A stretch of DNA of 62,000 bases from Phoronis australis (taxonomy: Eukaryota > Phoronida > Phoronidae): the NCBI GenBank assembly GCA_002633005.1, contig NMRA01000511.1, positions 4,147 to 66,146 on the forward strand. The letters run 5' to 3'. The notes under the pieces are model-generated. The model saw only the letters and a program-made list of their open reading frames with translations. It was not told the DNA's origin and ran no database searches. Positions 39,801-42,800 of the stretch are shown piece by piece. Position 1 is the first letter of the stretch. Every line of letters begins with the position of its first letter. The position numbers and the translations under genes are program-made.

Positions 39801-42800
39801 AGTTGTTTGACCACCAAATGATCATGTCTTCTGAATATACACTGTAGTGCAGATTCAGTCGCAAAACTAAATCATGACTACGAGGTTCACACACTTGCTT
39901 ATTACAGTCGAAATAACAACGACTAAGCGTCCTATGGCCAGCTCGTGCGACAGCACCTCTTGTCTCCACGGAGGCACGTGCATCGACAAACCAGGCGGGA
40001 AGCACGTGTGCAAATGTACAAGAAGATTTAGGGGGTCCAGGTGCCAAGACCACTTTAGACCGTGTCAGAAAATGAAATGCAGAAATAACGGACGATGCCA
40101 CGTCACAGGCAGTGGTCGGCCAGTGTGCCGTTGTGCTATTGGCTTCAAGGGCGCTACATGTCTGCAGAAAGATCCAACTTGCGGAAAGAAGTGTGGTAAA
40201 CATGGCAAATGCCAACAGGAGGACAATGTGTACTCATGTCACTGCGATGCCGGTTACAGCGGACTACGTTGTAGACGGCAGATTGATCCGTGTCTTTCCG
40301 CACCTTGTCGGAACGACGGAACGTGCCAGAAGTCAGCCAGCGGTTATCGCTGTAGTTGTCCAGACGGGTACACTGGGACACTATGTGAATCGCCGGTGGT
40401 GCGAAAATTTAACCCCTGCTCCAAGTCGCCGTGTGAAAATAATAGTACCTGTGTTACTATGGGCGACGGCTCCTACACGTGCATTTGCCTCCCGGCGTAT
40501 TTCGGGGCGAGGTGTGAGAACAAAGTTGAAACTCCTCACGACACCACCGTTGCAGTCTATTGCAACGGGAAGTCGGACAAACAACAATGCGGATCTCACG
40601 GAACTTGCGAGGACGGTGTTTGTAAGTGTGAGAAAGGGTACGATGGAATTCGGTGCGAGACAGATGTTGACGAATGTGCGGGCCTGCCATGCGGAGAGCA
40701 CGGGACGTGCGTAGATGGTATAGCCAAGTACACGTGTGTGTGTTCTGAAGGGTTTGAAGGGAGGAACTGCCAAACTGAGATTGACGAGTGCGTAAGTGGT
40801 CCGTGCCAAAATGGTGGCGATTGCGTCGACCTCATCGCCAGATATGAGTGCAGTTGTAACGAAGGTTTCACAGGACGTAACTGCGAGACAGACATCAATG
40901 ACTGCGCGTCGCAGCCGTGTGAAAACGGTGGTCTGTGTATTGACAGAGTTGCCGGTTACAGATGCGAATGTGCAAAGGGATATGATGGCAGGACGTGCCG
41001 TGTCGACATCGACGAGTGTGCAAGTAGCCCGTGTAAACACGGAGGAATCTGCAGAGACTTCATAGGCGACTACATGTGCAAGTGCGTTGACGGCTATGGG
41101 GGGAAGATGTGTGAGGGACTCCAGGACGCATGCGCTAAGAATCCGTGCAGGAATCAGGGAACTTGTCACACGGAAGAAGAGGGTGAATATTTCTGTGAGT
41201 GTCCCAAGAGGTATTTCGGCAAGAACTGCGAAACGACAAAGTTGGCCTGTCTTAGCAATCCGTGCCAAAATGGAGGGGGATGTGTGGAACAGGATGAATC
41301 CTTTACGTGCACGTGCAAATTAGGATTCACCGGAGCTCGATGCGAATTTGAGATAAACGAATGCAGCAACAATCCATGTTCGGACCATGGTATCTGCAAA
41401 GATGGTAAGGGGCAATTCACGTGCATTTGCAAACAAGGGTTCACGGGAGAGCTATGCGAAACGGAAATTGACATGTGTCAGTCCCAAGAGTGCAAAAACG
41501 ACGGACGTTGTATTACCGAAAGCGGTTTGGCCAGATGTTTGTGCACGCCCGGATTCGCAGGTACGGTCTGTGACGAAAACATAAATGAGTGTCTAAGCAA
41601 TCCTTGTAGAAATGGCGGGAAATGCGTAGATGGCGTTAACAACTACGTCTGCCTATGTAGTCGTGGTTTTTCTGGCCGCACTTGCTCAGAACTCACGCGG
41701 AAATGCATGGTAGGCACGTGCAAAAATGAAGGCACGTGTGTAGAGAATAAAGACGGTGCAAAATGTGTGTGCAAGCCAGGTTTTACCGGGGCTACTTGCA
41801 ACGTTGAAGTCAACGAGTGCGAAAGTTATCCGTGCAGAAACGACGGGTTCTGTCTTGACCTCGTAGACGACTATGGTTGTAAATGCACAGCCGGATTTTA
41901 CGGAAAAAACTGTCAGAGTGACTATAACGAATGTCTCTCCAACCCCTGCAGCAACAACGCTGTTAAATGCATAGACGGGACCAATTCTTTCAATTGTGTG
42001 TGTATGCCAGGTTTTACAGGGGTTACCTGTAGTACGGACATAGACGACTGTAAGGATCAGCTGTGTCAGAACGACGGCATTTGCCTGGACAAGGCCAATG
42101 GCTTCATATGCGAATGCTCCGGAAGCTTCACAGGTCGACTGTGCGAAAATAGGAAAGATCCTTGCGCCAGTAACCCGTGCACTGCTGAGCAAACGTGTAT
42201 GCATATGCAAGGTAACTTTGAGTGCAAGTGTCCACCAAACAGACATGGTGTCCACTGTGACAAAGAAGACACTCTCTGTCACTCTATGCCATGTAAGAAT
42301 GGAGGTGTTTGCAAGGGTTCGCCTCTGGAATACACGTGCCATTGCCAGGAAAATTACAACGGAATGAATTGTGAGATCAAGTACTGTGATGTCAATCAAT
42401 GTGGACACTTGTCCACATGCGTGGTGACTCATCGAGGTCACGGATTTAAATGTGTGTGCCCGCCTGGACTGGAGGGTGACAGGTGTCAACAGACGAAGGA
42501 ACCTTGCGCAAGCGCACCGTGCACACACGGTAACTGCTCGGAAGTCGAAGGCAAATTTGAATGCTCATGTGACGATGGATATCATGGGGTAAGGTGCGAC
42601 AAATATTACCCTTGCCTTAAAAACGTCTGCAAACACCAGGGCACGTGCATGAAGGTGAACCAAGGGTTTAAATGCTTATGTCCAACTGGTTACACCGGTC
42701 GAGATTGTCAACTGGTGACATGCGACCTCATAAACTGCGGCAACAACGGCAAGTGTGTGAAAATTAGGGGGACAGTGACGTGTCGATGTAACAAAGGCTT

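Noticed and set aside
39874-39907. ATG at 39874 as the start of the EGF protein
   Set aside because: The residues before 39,908 have no signal peptide and a TATTACAG acceptor with matching phase follows, so this is an internal exon.
40381-42528. Long antisense frames opposite the EGF exon (up to 295 codons)
   Set aside because: Shadows of the EGF coding strand; no independent domain or splice support.
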